Positions 51,274 to 59,907 of a DNA stretch of 64,000 nt are shown piece after piece. A program made the translations under genes and the position numbers. How positions within the stretch are numbered: the stretch's first letter is position 1; the number at the start of each line of letters is the position of its first letter. The stretch comes from Amaricoccus macauensis_A (lineage in GTDB: Bacteria; Pseudomonadota; Alphaproteobacteria; Rhodobacterales; Rhodobacteraceae). The stretch spans positions 292,323-356,322 of the forward strand of contig NZ_JBNAFY010000005.1 in assembly GCF_049800915.1 (NCBI RefSeq), given 5' to 3'. The notes under the pieces are model-generated. The model was not told the origin of the DNA, ran no database searches, and saw nothing but the letters and a program-made list of their open reading frames with translations.

Positions 51274-52637
51274 CGGCGATTTTTCCTCCGTCCCTTGTTC
51301 CCGCGGCCACGTAGCTGCGACCGTTCGATCAGTCCCTCATACTGGTGAGCAAGCAGATGGGACTGGACCTGCGTTATCGTATCCATCGTTACAGATACGA
51401 CGATGAGCAGGGAAGTGCCTCCAAAGTAGAATGGCACCGACAGTTGCGAGATCAGAACCTCGGGCATGAGACAGACCGCCGCGAGATAGGCCGAGCCGAC
51501 CACCAGGATGCGGGTCACGACATAATCGAGATACTCGATCGTCTTCTGGCCCGGGCGAATACCGGGGATGAACCCGCCCTGCTTCTTGAGATTGTCGGCC
51601 ACGTCATCGGATTTGAACGCGACATTCGCCGTGTAGAAATACGCGAAGAAGACGATCAGGGCACCGAACAGCAGAAGCTGCAGGGGCTGGCCACGGCCCA
51701 GATAGGCCGCGACGTAGCTCAGGAAGCTGTTGCCACCCGCGGCGGCCGCGGAGCCGGAGAAGGTCGTGATCGTCGCCGGCAGGAGGAGCAGCGACGAGGC
51801 AAATATTGCCGGAATGACCCCGGCAGGGTTCACCTTGATCGGGAGGTGCGAGCTTTCGCCGCCGTAGACCTTCATGCCGACCTGGCGCTTGGGATACTGG
51901 ATGTGGATCTTGCGCAGCGCGCGCTCCATGAAGACCACGAAGGCAATCACCGCAACAGCCATCACCATCACACCCACGATGACCACGGGGCTCAGGGCGC
52001 CGGTGCGTCCCTGGGTGAAGAACTGCGCCAGCGAGGCGGGCAGTTCGGCCACGATACCGACGAAGATGATCAGGGAAATGCCGTTGCCGATGCCGCGCGA
52101 GGTGATCTGTTCACCAAGCCACATCAGGAACATCGTGCCACCGACGAGCGTGATCACCACCCCGATGCGGAAGAACCAGCCGGGATCATGGGCCATGTTC
52201 TCGGCCTCGAGCCCGACGGCAAGCCCGTAGGACTGGAAGGTCGCCAGAATCACGGTGCCGTAGCGAGTGTACTGGTTGATCTTCTTCCGGCCCTGCTCGC
52301 CCTCTTTCTTCAGCGCCATCAGGCTCGGCACCATGGAGGACATCAGCTGAATGATGATCGACGCCGAGATATAGGGCATGATCCCGAGCGCGAAAATGGC
52401 CATCCGGCCAACCGCGCCGCCGGTGAACATGTTGAGCATCCCGCCGATGCCCGCGCTTGCCTGGTCGAAGAACGCCGCAAGCCGAACCGCATCAATGCCC
52501 GGAACCGGGATATAGGTGCCCACGCGATAGACGCAGAGCAACGCAAGCGCGAAGAGTATCCGGTGTTGGAGATCCTTGGCCTTGCCGAATGTGCCCCAAC
52601 TCAGGTTGGCGGCCATTTGTTCCGCTGCCGACGCCAT
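51270..52637 (-). CDS. secY: Preprotein translocase subunit SecY (455 aa)
   Basis: Central channel of the Sec translocon, ten membrane helices. PVPGIDAVRLAAFF near the N-terminus, GGAVGRMAIFALGIMPYISASII as plug/helix 2 region, LIIFVGIVAELP, and the C-terminal QSHLLAHQYEGLIERSQLRG. The ATG at 52637 (MASAAEQMAANL) follows GGGAGGG; the longer frame is rejected. It lies 102 bp after rplO and overlaps adk by four bases. Confidence 0.97.
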   Translation of the reverse strand: MASAAEQMAANLSWGTFGKAKDLQHRILFALALLCVYRVGTYIPVPGIDAVRLAAFFDQASAGIGGMLNMFTGGAVGRMAIFALGIMPYISASIIIQLMSSMVPSLMALKKEGEQGRKKINQYTRYGTVILATFQSYGLAVGLEAENMAHDPGWFFRIGVVITLVGGTMFLMWLGEQITSRGIGNGISLIIFVGIVAELPASLAQFFTQGRTGALSPVVIVGVMVMAVAVIAFVVFMERALRKIHIQYPKRQVGMKVYGGESSHLPIKVNPAGVIPAIFASSLLLLPATITTFSGSAAAAGGNSFLSYVAAYLGRGQPLQLLLFGALIVFFAYFYTANVAFKSDDVADNLKKQGGFIPGIRPGQKTIEYLDYVVTRILVVGSAYLAAVCLMPEVLISQLSVPFYFGGTSLLIVVSVTMDTITQVQSHLLAHQYEGLIERSQLRGRGNKGRRKNRR

Positions 52638-52739
52638 CCAAGGCCCTCCCATAAGCGCGCCGCCGGTCATGAAAATCTCTGGGACCGGCGGCGGTTAACA
52701 TAGCTCTGACTTATGCCGCCCGGCGGGCGACCTCAAGCC

Positions 52740-53225
52740 TCATTCTGCAGGCGCGTCGGCCTTGGCCGGTGCCGAGATCGTGACACTGCCGCCAGCCTTC
52801 TCGATGGCTTCGACCGCAGCTTTCGATGCGCCGGTCAGCGTCAGGTTCACGGCCGCGGTCAGCTCACCCTTCGCCAGCAGACGCACACCATCCTTCTTGC
52901 GACGAACGAGGCCGGACTTGACCAGCGCATCTTCGTCGACCGGCGCGGAGGTGTCGATCTTGCCGGCATCGATGAACTTCTGCAGGATGCCGAGATTGAT
53001 CACCGCGTAGGTCTTCGCGTTGATGTTGTTGAAGCCGCGCTTCGGAAGGCGCTGGTAGAGCGGCATCTGACCACCCTCATAGGCGTTGATCGCCACGCCC
53101 GAACGGGACTTCTGACCCTTGATACCGCGTCCGCCGGTCTTGCCGAGCCCGGAGCCGGGACCACGACCAACACGTTTCGCGCGATGGGTTGCGCCGGGAT
53201 TGTCCCGGAGTTCATTCAATTTCAT
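52740..53225 (-). CDS. rplO: 50S ribosomal protein L15 (161 aa)
   Basis: MKLNELRDNPGATHRAKRVGRGPGSGLGKTGGRGIKG is diagnostic, followed by the QMPLYQRLPKRGFNN core. The start at 53225 follows GGAGAAG. It lies 144 bp after rpmD, a larger gap than elsewhere in the cluster, with a hairpin inside it. Confidence 0.97.
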   Translation of the reverse strand: MKLNELRDNPGATHRAKRVGRGPGSGLGKTGGRGIKGQKSRSGVAINAYEGGQMPLYQRLPKRGFNNINAKTYAVINLGILQKFIDAGKIDTSAPVDEDALVKSGLVRRKKDGVRLLAKGELTAAVNLTLTGASKAAVEAIEKAGGSVTISAPAKADAPAE

Positions 53226-53324
53226 GTCGCTTCTCCAATTGCCGGAACTGCCCCCTGAAGCGAATGGGCCAGACACGGCTTTTCTTGCTTTTCCGGCGAA
53301 ACACGTCGCCGGCCGGTAGCGACA

Positions 53325-53344
53325 TTCCCCGGACGCTCCGGGAA
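53325..53344. other. Hairpin in the rpmD-rplO gap
   Basis: TTCCC-C-GGA and TCC-GGGAA fold around CGC with a one-base bulge. It has no U-tract, so mRNA processing or partial attenuation inside the spc operon is possible. Confidence 0.3.
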
Positions 53345-53369
53345 ATGCCCAATTCAGGGGCGTGCGGCC

Positions 53370-53558
53370 TTAGCCGCGCTCTTCGACGATCTCGACGAGA
53401 TGCGGGATCTTCGCGACCATGCCACGAACCGAAGGCGTATCTTCCAGTTCGCGGGTCTTGTGCATCTTGTTGAGGCCGAGGCCGATCAGCGTCTTGCGCT
53501 GTTCGGCCGGGCGGCGGATCGGCGAGCCGACCTGCTTTACGACGATGGTCTTTGCCAT
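53370..53558 (-). CDS. rpmD: 50S ribosomal protein L30 (62 aa)
   Basis: Short large-subunit protein: VKQVGSPIRRPAEQRKTLIGLGLNKMHKTRELEDTPSVRGMV covers the L30 fold with the conserved GLGLNKM and RELEDTPSVRGM elements. It sits 11 bp after rpsE. Confidence 0.96.
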   Translation of the reverse strand: MAKTIVVKQVGSPIRRPAEQRKTLIGLGLNKMHKTRELEDTPSVRGMVAKIPHLVEIVEERG

Positions 53559-53569
53559 GATCCCTCTCC

Positions 53570-54145
53570 TCAGGCTTCAGCCGCTGCTTCGGCCGGAGCC
53601 TCGGCAGGTGCATCGGTCTTCGGCAGGATGTCGGAGACCTTGCGGCCCCGGCGCTGTGCCACCATGCGCGGGCTCATTTCCCGCTGCAGGCCGTCGATCG
53701 TCGCGCGGATCATGTTGTAGGGGTTCTGCGACCCCAGCGACTTCGCGACGACGTCCTGGACGCCGAGCATCTCGAACACGGCACGCATCGGACCACCGGC
53801 GATGATCCCGGTTCCGGCGGGTGCCGTGCGCAGCACGACCTTGCCGGCGCCGTGGCGGCCATACATGTCGTGATGCAGCGTCCGGCCCTCGCGGAGCGGA
53901 ACACGGATCATCTGACGCTTGGCCTGCTCGGTTGCCTTGCGGATCGCCTCGGGAACCTCGCGAGCCTTGCCCTTGCCGAAGCCGACACGGCCCTTCTGGT
54001 CACCGACGACCACGAGGGCTGCGAAGCCGAAGCGCTTACCACCCTTCACGGTCTTCGATACGCGGTTGATCGCAACCAGGCGATCTGCGAATTCCGGGGT
54101 TTCGTCGCGGTCGCGGCGATCCCGGCGGTTGTCATCTCTAGCCAT
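53570..54145 (-). CDS. rpsE: 30S ribosomal protein S5 (191 aa)
   Basis: Fidelity and mRNA-entry protein. RLVAINRVSKTVKGGKRFGFAALVVVGD, VGFGKGKAREVPEAIRKA, RTAPAGTGIIAGGPMRAVFEMLGV and SQNPYNMIRATIDGL are present. An Ala/Glu/Pro C-terminal extension (APAEAPAEAAAEA) is longer than in E. coli and usual in alphaproteobacteria. Confidence 0.97.
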   Translation of the reverse strand: MARDDNRRDRRDRDETPEFADRLVAINRVSKTVKGGKRFGFAALVVVGDQKGRVGFGKGKAREVPEAIRKATEQAKRQMIRVPLREGRTLHHDMYGRHGAGKVVLRTAPAGTGIIAGGPMRAVFEMLGVQDVVAKSLGSQNPYNMIRATIDGLQREMSPRMVAQRRGRKVSDILPKTDAPAEAPAEAAAEA

Positions 54146-54157
54146 TCCGGTACCCCT

Positions 54158-54517
54158 TTAGAACTTCAGTCCGCCTTCACGCGCAGCGTCGGCCAGAGCC
54201 TTCACCTTGCCGTGAAACAGGAAGCCGCCGCGATCGAAATAGACTTCCTCGACCCCGGCCGCCTTGGCGCGCGCCGCGATCTCGGTGCCGATCTTGGCAG
54301 CCGCTTCCTTGTTGTTTTTGCCCTTGAAGCCCAGGTCCGCCTCGAGGGTCGAGGCCGCGGCGAGCGTCCGGCCCTGAACATCGTCGATCACCTGGACCGA
54401 AATGTTCTTGGAAGACCGGTGCACGCTGAGCCGGGGACGGCCGTTCGCGAGTTTCCGCAATTTGTTCCGGGTGCGCAGACGGCGCTTCTGGAACAGGTCT
54501 CTCTTGCTGTTCGCCAT
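54158..54517 (-). CDS. rplR: 50S ribosomal protein L18 (119 aa)
   Basis: Binds 5S rRNA with L5. KRRLRTRNKLRKLANGRPRLSVHRSSKNISVQVID, then the C-terminal FDRGGFLFHGKVKALADAAREGGLKF. The start at 54517 (MANSKRDLFQKRR) is family-typical. It lies 11 bp after rplF. Confidence 0.97.
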   Translation of the reverse strand: MANSKRDLFQKRRLRTRNKLRKLANGRPRLSVHRSSKNISVQVIDDVQGRTLAAASTLEADLGFKGKNNKEAAAKIGTEIAARAKAAGVEEVYFDRGGFLFHGKVKALADAAREGGLKF

Positions 54518-54528
54518 GTCTAGCGCTC

Positions 54529-55062
54529 CTACTTCTTCTTGCCTTCCTTGCGGAAGATGAACTCGTCCTTGTACTTGATGCCCTTGCCCTTGTAGGGTTC
54601 GGGAGCACGCCAGGCACGAATGTTTGCAGCCACCTGACCGACAACCTGCTGATCGATACCCTCGATCACGATCTCGGTCGGCTTCGGCGCCTTGATGTCG
54701 ACACCTTCCGGAATCGCGAAATCGACGTCGTGGCTGTAGCCGAGCGCCAGCTTCAGGGTCTTGCCCTGCACCTGTGCACGGTAACCGACACCATTGATCT
54801 CGAGCTCCTTCTTGAAGCCCTGGGTCACGCCGGTCACCAGGTTCGCGACCTGGGTCCGGGACATGCCCCACTGCTGGCGTGCGCGCTTGGACGTGCCGCG
54901 CGGATCGACCTTCACCTTGCCGTCATCGACGGTCAGGGTGACATCGTCGGTCGCCGTGAAACTGCGGGTGCCCTTCGGCCCCTTCACCTCGATCGTCTGC
55001 CCCGAGACGCTGGCGCTTACGCCAGACGGCAGCTCGACCGGTTTCTTACCAATACGAGACAT
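54529..55062 (-). CDS. rplF: 50S ribosomal protein L6 (177 aa)
   Basis: MSRIGKKPVELPSGVS and the duplicated fold with GVTQGFKKELEINGVGYRAQVQGKTL, then RAPEPYKGKGIKYKDEFIFRKEGKKK at the end. The ATG at 55062 follows GAGGAGGGGG. The open frame further upstream reads through rpsH and is not used. Confidence 0.97.
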   Translation of the reverse strand: MSRIGKKPVELPSGVSASVSGQTIEVKGPKGTRSFTATDDVTLTVDDGKVKVDPRGTSKRARQQWGMSRTQVANLVTGVTQGFKKELEINGVGYRAQVQGKTLKLALGYSHDVDFAIPEGVDIKAPKPTEIVIEGIDQQVVGQVAANIRAWRAPEPYKGKGIKYKDEFIFRKEGKKK

Positions 55063-55072
55063 TGCCCCCTCC

Positions 55073-55471
55073 TCAGAACACCGTGCACAGAACTTCGCCA
55101 CCGACATTGGCGGAGCGAGCCTGTGCATCGGACATGACACCCTTGGGCGTCGAGACGATCGCGACACCGAGACCCTGGCGGACCTGCGGCATTTCCTTGA
55201 CGTTGGAATAGACGCGGCGGCCGGGCGTGGAAATGCGGCGAAGTTCCTTGATGACCGGCTGGCCATCGAAATACTTCAGCGCGATTTCGATCTCGCCGAG
55301 ACCACGTTCATTCTTCACTTCTTCATAGCCGCGGATGTAGCCTTCGGTCTGAAGGACATCGAGCACCCACTTGCGGATCTTCGACGCCGGCGTGCGCACC
55401 GAGGTCTTGCCGCGCATGGAGGCGTTACGGATACGGGCGAGCATATCGCCGATGGGATCGTTCACTGACAT
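55073..55471 (-). CDS. rpsH: 30S ribosomal protein S8 (132 aa)
   Basis: Primary 16S binder and, in E. coli, the spc operon repressor. NDPIGDMLARIRNASMRGKTSVRTPASKIRKWVLDVLQTEGYI and the C-terminal GLGVAIVSTPKGVMSDAQAR are standard. It sits between rpsN and rplF with short gaps. Confidence 0.97.
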   Translation of the reverse strand: MSVNDPIGDMLARIRNASMRGKTSVRTPASKIRKWVLDVLQTEGYIRGYEEVKNERGLGEIEIALKYFDGQPVIKELRRISTPGRRVYSNVKEMPQVRQGLGVAIVSTPKGVMSDAQARSANVGGEVLCTVF

Positions 55472-55483
55472 GTAACTCTCCCC

Positions 55484-55789
55484 TTACCAGCTCGACTTGA
55501 CCATGCCCGGAACCTGACCCTTGGAGGCCAGATCACGAAGCGCGATACGCGACATCCGCAGCTTGCGGTAATAGGCCTTCGGACGGCCCGTCACTTCGCA
55601 GCGGTTGTGCAGACGCGTCGCCGAGGAATTGCGCGGAAGCTTCGCGAGCTTCAGCTGCGCCTTGAAGCGCTCTTCCATCGGGCGGCTCTCGTCGCGCGCG
55701 ATTTCCTTCAGTTCCGCCCGCTTGGCGGCGTATTTCTCAACCAGCGCTTCACGTTTCTTCTGGCGCTGGACCATGCTGACTTTTGCCAT
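55484..55789 (-). CDS. rpsN: 30S ribosomal protein S14 (101 aa)
   Basis: MAKVSMVQRQKKREALVEKYAAKRAELK at the start and NRCEVTGRPKAYYRKLRMSRIALRDLA near the end. It is the long, zinc-free type: the zinc-ribbon cysteines of the short form are absent, leaving one Cys. Start at 55789; the frame upstream of this crosses the gap to rplE. Confidence 0.96.
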   Translation of the reverse strand: MAKVSMVQRQKKREALVEKYAAKRAELKEIARDESRPMEERFKAQLKLAKLPRNSSATRLHNRCEVTGRPKAYYRKLRMSRIALRDLASKGQVPGMVKSSW

Positions 55790-55805
55790 ATTCTCTCTCC
55801 GCGCC

Positions 55806-56349
<544 letters not shown>

Positions 56350-56357
<8 letters not shown>

Positions 56358-56664
56358 TGATCACTTCCCCCGACTTCTTGGCGTAGCGAACCTTCTTGCC
56401 ATCCTCGATGCGGAAACCGACGCGGGTGGCTTCACCCGACTTCGGATCGACCAGCGCGAGGTTGGACAGTTCGATCGGCATTTCCTTGGCGATACGGCCG
56501 CCCTGGGAATTCTGCGTCTGACGCTGGTGGCGGATGGCCACGTTCACGCCCGAAACGATTGCCTTGTTGTCCTTGGGCAGAACCTGGGAGATCTCTCCCT
56601 TCTTGCCCTTGTCCTTGCCGGCGAGAACGATGACGTTATCGCCCTTGCGGAGCTTCGCGGCCAT
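56350..56664 (-). CDS. rplX: 50S ribosomal protein L24 (104 aa)
   Basis: Assembly-initiating protein. KLRKGDNVIVLAGKDKGKKGEI is the KOW motif, followed by NVAIRHQRQTQNSQGGRI and VGFRIEDGKKVRYAKKSGEVI. It shares one base with rplN upstream and eight with rplE downstream. Confidence 0.97.
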
Positions 56665-57032
56665 CAGAGCACCTCCGGGGCAAGCGAAATGATCTTCATG
56701 AAGTTCTTCGCGCGAAGTTCGCGCACAACCGGGCCAAAGATACGCGTGCCGATCGGCTCGCCCTGGTTGTTGAGGATCACTGCGGCGTTACGGTCGAAAC
56801 GGATGGCGGTGCCATCGTCACGGCGAACTTCCTTGGCGGTGCGGACCACGACGGCCTTGCGCACATCACCCTTCTTCACGCGGCCACGCGGAATGGCTTC
56901 CTTGACCGACACCACGATGATGTCGCCCACGGAAGCGTATTTCCGCTTGGATCCGCCCAATACCTTGATGCACTGAACCCGGCGCGCGCCGGAGTTGTCA
57001 GCAACATCCAGATTGGTCTGCATCTGGATCAT
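56664..57032 (-). CDS. rplN: 50S ribosomal protein L14 (122 aa)
   Basis: MIQMQTNLDVADNSGARRVQCIKVLGGSKRKYA and IGTRIFGPVVRELRAKNFMKIISLAPEVL are L14 hallmarks; 122 residues is the family length. It follows rpsQ by 55 bp. Confidence 0.97.
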   Translation of the reverse strand: MIQMQTNLDVADNSGARRVQCIKVLGGSKRKYASVGDIIVVSVKEAIPRGRVKKGDVRKAVVVRTAKEVRRDDGTAIRFDRNAAVILNNQGEPIGTRIFGPVVRELRAKNFMKIISLAPEVL

Positions 57033-57087
57033 GAGTTATCTCCCGACCTGCGGGCATTTCAGCCCGCGGTTTCGACAAGGGGCCCGA

Positions 57088-57339
57088 TCAGGCTTCGGCA
57101 GTTGCCGCCTCGTCCGTGACCACTTCCCAACGTTTGTTCTTGGAGACGGGCGCGCATTCCTGAATGCGGACCTTGTCGCCTACCTTGAACTGCTCAGCCG
57201 CGTCGTGTGCGCGGTATTTCTTCGTCTTGCGGATCGTCTTCTTCAGCACCGGATGCGTGAAGCGGCGCTCGACCAGGACCGTGACGGTCTGGGCGTTGGT
57301 GTTGCTCGTGACGGTGCCCTGCAGAATTCTCTTCGGCAT
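57088..57339 (-). CDS. rpsQ: 30S ribosomal protein S17 (83 aa)
   Basis: MPKRILQGTVTSNTNAQTVTVLVERRFTHPVLKKTIRKTKKYRAHD and VGDKVRIQECAPVSKNKRWEVV match S17 throughout. It is two bases after rpmC. Confidence 0.97.
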   Translation of the reverse strand: MPKRILQGTVTSNTNAQTVTVLVERRFTHPVLKKTIRKTKKYRAHDAAEQFKVGDKVRIQECAPVSKNKRWEVVTDEAATAEA

Positions 57340-57341
57340 GA

Positions 57342-57548
57342 TCAGGCCTCCCCTGCCGCAGCAGCGGCCTTTTCGTTCAACACAGTCTTGACACGTGCGG
57401 CATCGCGGCGAACCGCCTTCATGCGCGAGGTGTTCTCAAGCTGACCGGTGGCCTGCTGGAAGCGCAGGTTGAAGGCCTCTTTCTTGAGGTTCGCGAGATC
57501 TTCGCGAAGCTGGTCGGGCGTCTTGTCCCGAAGCTCGGCCGGTTTCAT
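57342..57548 (-). CDS. rpmC: 50S ribosomal protein L29 (68 aa)
   Basis: LRDKTPDQLREDLANLKKEAFNLRFQQATGQLENTSRM covers the two-helix L29 fold. The start at ATG 57548 (MKPAEL) gives 68 residues, the usual size; the ATG at 57575 would add nine residues. It is the first gene of this transcription unit because a promoter and the rplP terminator lie upstream. Confidence 0.94.
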   Translation of the reverse strand: MKPAELRDKTPDQLREDLANLKKEAFNLRFQQATGQLENTSRMKAVRRDAARVKTVLNEKAAAAAGEA

Positions 57549-57631
57549 CGGCGGTTTTCCTTTATTCAACATCACCGGTAGGCCCCTTTACGGGTCACCC
57601 TGATTCCGGTGGAGTTCGTGGATGAGCGCGC

Positions 57632-57660
57632 CGTATAGTCGGGGCGGGAAGTCATTGCAA
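57632..57660 (-). promoter_or_regulatory. Promoter of the rpmC-adk operon
   Basis: On the minus strand TTGCAA (57660-57655), 17-bp spacer, TATACG (57637-57632). It lies about 85 bp before rpmC and restarts transcription after the upstream terminator. Confidence 0.6.
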
Positions 57661-58022
57661 CCCCAAACTGAAGTGCCTGGGAACTTCCCGCACAAGGGGC
57701 CGCCCCGCGGGCGGCGGGAGACGATGAAACAGGGAATAATGCCCGTCCATTGAGCCGATCCGCCTGGCGCCTAGCGCTTCCCGTCACCGCGCCCCGCCAT
57801 CGGTGCTGAGAGAGTATGGCACGGAACAAGCCGAAGGCGCTGTGCCTGCGACGGCCCGTCCCGTCGGGCTGGCGCATCGTCGGTGCAGGCGCAACGAGCA
57901 GATCTAGGCAATGTCGTCACCATAAACCGCGTCGATCGGGCGGTGGTGCGCCACCCCCCGGTCCGCCGCCGGCCCGGCCTTGGAAACGGCAAGGGTGTGC
58001 GCATTTCCCCAACACCCCAAAC

Positions 58023-58050
58023 GAAAAAGGCGGGCAACCTTGCCCGCCTT
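58023..58050 (-). terminator. Intrinsic terminator after rplP
   Basis: AAGGCGGGCAA and TTGCCCGCCTT form a strong hairpin, followed on the minus strand by TTTTTCGTTT. It ends the tuf-rplP transcription unit 41 bp after rplP. Confidence 0.85.
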
Positions 58051-58090
58051 CCGCAGTATCCCGAGGCGGAAAACCCGCCCCATGGTCCGA

Positions 58091-58504
58091 TTACCAGTCT
58101 TCGCGCATGACGAAGCGGCACTTGACCGGCAGCTTCATCGCAGCAAGACGCAGGGCTTCGCGCGCAACATCCTCGTTCACGCCGTCGATCTCGAACATGA
58201 TCCGCCCAGGCTTGACCTTGGCCGCCCAGTATTCGACCGAACCCTTACCCTTACCCATACGGACTTCCGTGGGCTTCTTGGACACGGGCACATCGGGGAA
58301 GATGCGGATCCAGACACGACCCTGACGCTTCATGTGACGCGTCATGGCCCGGCGAGCCGCCTCGATCTGGCGCGCGGTGATGCGCTCCGGTTCCATCGAC
58401 TTGAGACCGTAGTGGCCGAAGTTCAGATCCGAGCCGCCCTTTGCCAGACCGTGGATGCGGCCCTTGTGCTGCTTGCGGAATTTCGTACGCTTCGGTGAAA
58501 GCAT
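58091..58504 (-). CDS. rplP: 50S ribosomal protein L16 (137 aa)
   Basis: MLSPKRTKFRKQHKGRIHGLAKGG, then ARRAMTRHMKRQGRVWIRIFPD and PVSKKPTEVRMGKGKGSVEYW are diagnostic. It is followed by a terminator rather than by rpmC. The gap to rpsC is 27 bp. Confidence 0.97.
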   Translation of the reverse strand: MLSPKRTKFRKQHKGRIHGLAKGGSDLNFGHYGLKSMEPERITARQIEAARRAMTRHMKRQGRVWIRIFPDVPVSKKPTEVRMGKGKGSVEYWAAKVKPGRIMFEIDGVNEDVAREALRLAAMKLPVKCRFVMREDW

Positions 58505-58531
58505 TCTCTCTCTCCCGGGAGGTCAGGTCCG

Positions 58532-59233
58532 TCAGCGGTTACGCTGCGGACGCATGCCCCCTTCCTGAAGTTCCGCCTGGCGACGATCGCGGGCCTGCGG
58601 ATCATGTTCCATGATCTCGCCCTTGAAGATCCAGACCTTGATGCCGATGATACCGTAGGCGGTGCGCGCCTCGGCATGGGCATAATCGATATCCGCACGC
58701 AGCGTGTGCAGCGGAACCCGGCCCTCGCGATACCACTCGGTCCGCGCGATTTCCGCGCCACCCAGACGACCCGCGACGTTGATCCGGATCCCCAGCGCGC
58801 CCATGCGCATGGCGTTCTGGACCGCGCGCTTCATGGCACGACGGAAGGACACACGGCGCTCGAGCTGCTGAGCCACGTTCTCGGCGACCAGCATGGCGTC
58901 GATCTCGGGCTTGCGAACCTCGACGATGTTGAGGTGCAGCTCGGAGTCCGTCAGCTTCGAGAGCTTCTTGCGAAGCGCCTCGATGTCCGCGCCCTTCTTG
59001 CCGATGATGACACCGGGACGGGCAGCATGGATCGTCACCCGGCACTTCTTGTGCGGACGCTCGATGATCACGCGGCTGACACCGGCCTGGGCGCAGTTCT
59101 TCTTCACGAAATCACGGATCGCGAGATCCTCGTGAAGCAGATCGCCATACTCCTCGCCATCGGCGAACCAGCGGCTGTCCCAGGTGCGGTTGACCTGCAG
59201 GCGCAGGCCGATCGGATTGATCTTCTGACCCAT
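58532..59233 (-). CDS. rpsC: 30S ribosomal protein S3 (233 aa)
   Basis: mRNA-entry helicase protein. MGQKINPIGLRLQVNRTWDSRWFA, the KH domain with RPGVIIGKKGADIEALRKKL, and the C-terminal GRLGGAEIARTEWYREGRVPLHTLRADIDY are standard. One base overlaps rplV. Confidence 0.97.
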   Translation of the reverse strand: MGQKINPIGLRLQVNRTWDSRWFADGEEYGDLLHEDLAIRDFVKKNCAQAGVSRVIIERPHKKCRVTIHAARPGVIIGKKGADIEALRKKLSKLTDSELHLNIVEVRKPEIDAMLVAENVAQQLERRVSFRRAMKRAVQNAMRMGALGIRINVAGRLGGAEIARTEWYREGRVPLHTLRADIDYAHAEARTAYGIIGIKVWIFKGEIMEHDPQARDRRQAELQEGGMRPQRNR

Positions 59234-59613
59234 TAGGCTTGCTCCTCGATCTGACGCACCTTGATGGTTACCTGGCTGAACGGCTTCATGATCCGTCCGA
59301 ACCGGCCGCGTGCCCGCGGACGACCGCGCTTCATGACCAGGTTCTTGCCGACATAGGCCTCGGCCACCACCAGCTCGTCCACGTCAAGGCCGTGGTTGTT
59401 CTCGGCGTTGGCGATCGCGGACTGCAGCGTCTTCTTCACGTCCTCGGCGATGCGGCGCTTGGAGAAGGTGAGATCGGCGAGCGCCTTGTCCACCGGCTTG
59501 TTGCGGATCATCGCAGCAACCAGGTTGAGCTTCTGCGGGCTCGTGCGCAGCATGCGGCTCACGGCCATCGCCTCGTTCTCCGCGACGCGGGGGGGATTCT
59601 TTTCCTTGCCCAT
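59233..59613 (-). CDS. rplV: 50S ribosomal protein L22 (126 aa)
   Basis: Exit-tunnel protein. SRMLRTSPQKLNLVAAMIRNKPVDKALADLTFSKRR, then the tunnel loop KRGRPRARGRFGRIMKPFSQVTI. Four bases separate it from rpsS. Confidence 0.97.
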   Translation of the reverse strand: MGKEKNPPRVAENEAMAVSRMLRTSPQKLNLVAAMIRNKPVDKALADLTFSKRRIAEDVKKTLQSAIANAENNHGLDVDELVVAEAYVGKNLVMKRGRPRARGRFGRIMKPFSQVTIKVRQIEEQA

Positions 59614-59616
59614 GAA

Positions 59617-59895
59617 TTACCTCCGCTTCGCTTTCTTGTCGGCCGCATGGCCGTAATAGGTGCGCGTCGGGCTGTATTCGCCGAACTTCTGGCCGATCAT
59701 GTCCTCGGTGACATTCACCGGGATATGCTTCTTGCCGTTGTAGACGCCGAAGGTCAGACCCACGAACTGGGGCAGGATCGTCGACCGGCGCGACCAGATC
59801 TTGATGACTTCATTGCGGCCCGATTCCCGAACTTTCTCCGCCTTCTTCAGGACGAAGGAATCGACGAAAGGGCCCTTCCAGACAGAGCGTGTCAT
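59617..59895 (-). CDS. rpsS: 30S ribosomal protein S19 (92 aa)
   Basis: MTRSVWKGPFVDSFVLKKAEK at the start and STILPQFVGLTFGVYNGKKHIPVNVTEDMIGQKFGEYSPTRTY in the body are typical. It lies 12 bp after rplB. Confidence 0.97.
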   Translation of the reverse strand: MTRSVWKGPFVDSFVLKKAEKVRESGRNEVIKIWSRRSTILPQFVGLTFGVYNGKKHIPVNVTEDMIGQKFGEYSPTRTYYGHAADKKAKRR

Positions 59896-59907
59896 ATATG
59901 TGGCTCC

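Larger units (their letters stand above)
57549..58090. other. 542-bp break in the ribosomal cluster
   Basis: Separates rplP from rpmC, which are normally adjacent. It contains the rplP terminator, a promoter for rpmC, a 7-bp hairpin (57699-57715), and GGGAACTTCCC (57679-57689), an 11-bp palindrome just upstream of the promoter. Open frames here have no family features, so no gene is called. Confidence 0.7.

Noticed and set aside
57816..58325. Plus-strand frame in the rplP-rpmC gap
   Set aside because: Its second half is antisense to rplP and the first half is Arg/Pro-rich without a family pattern.
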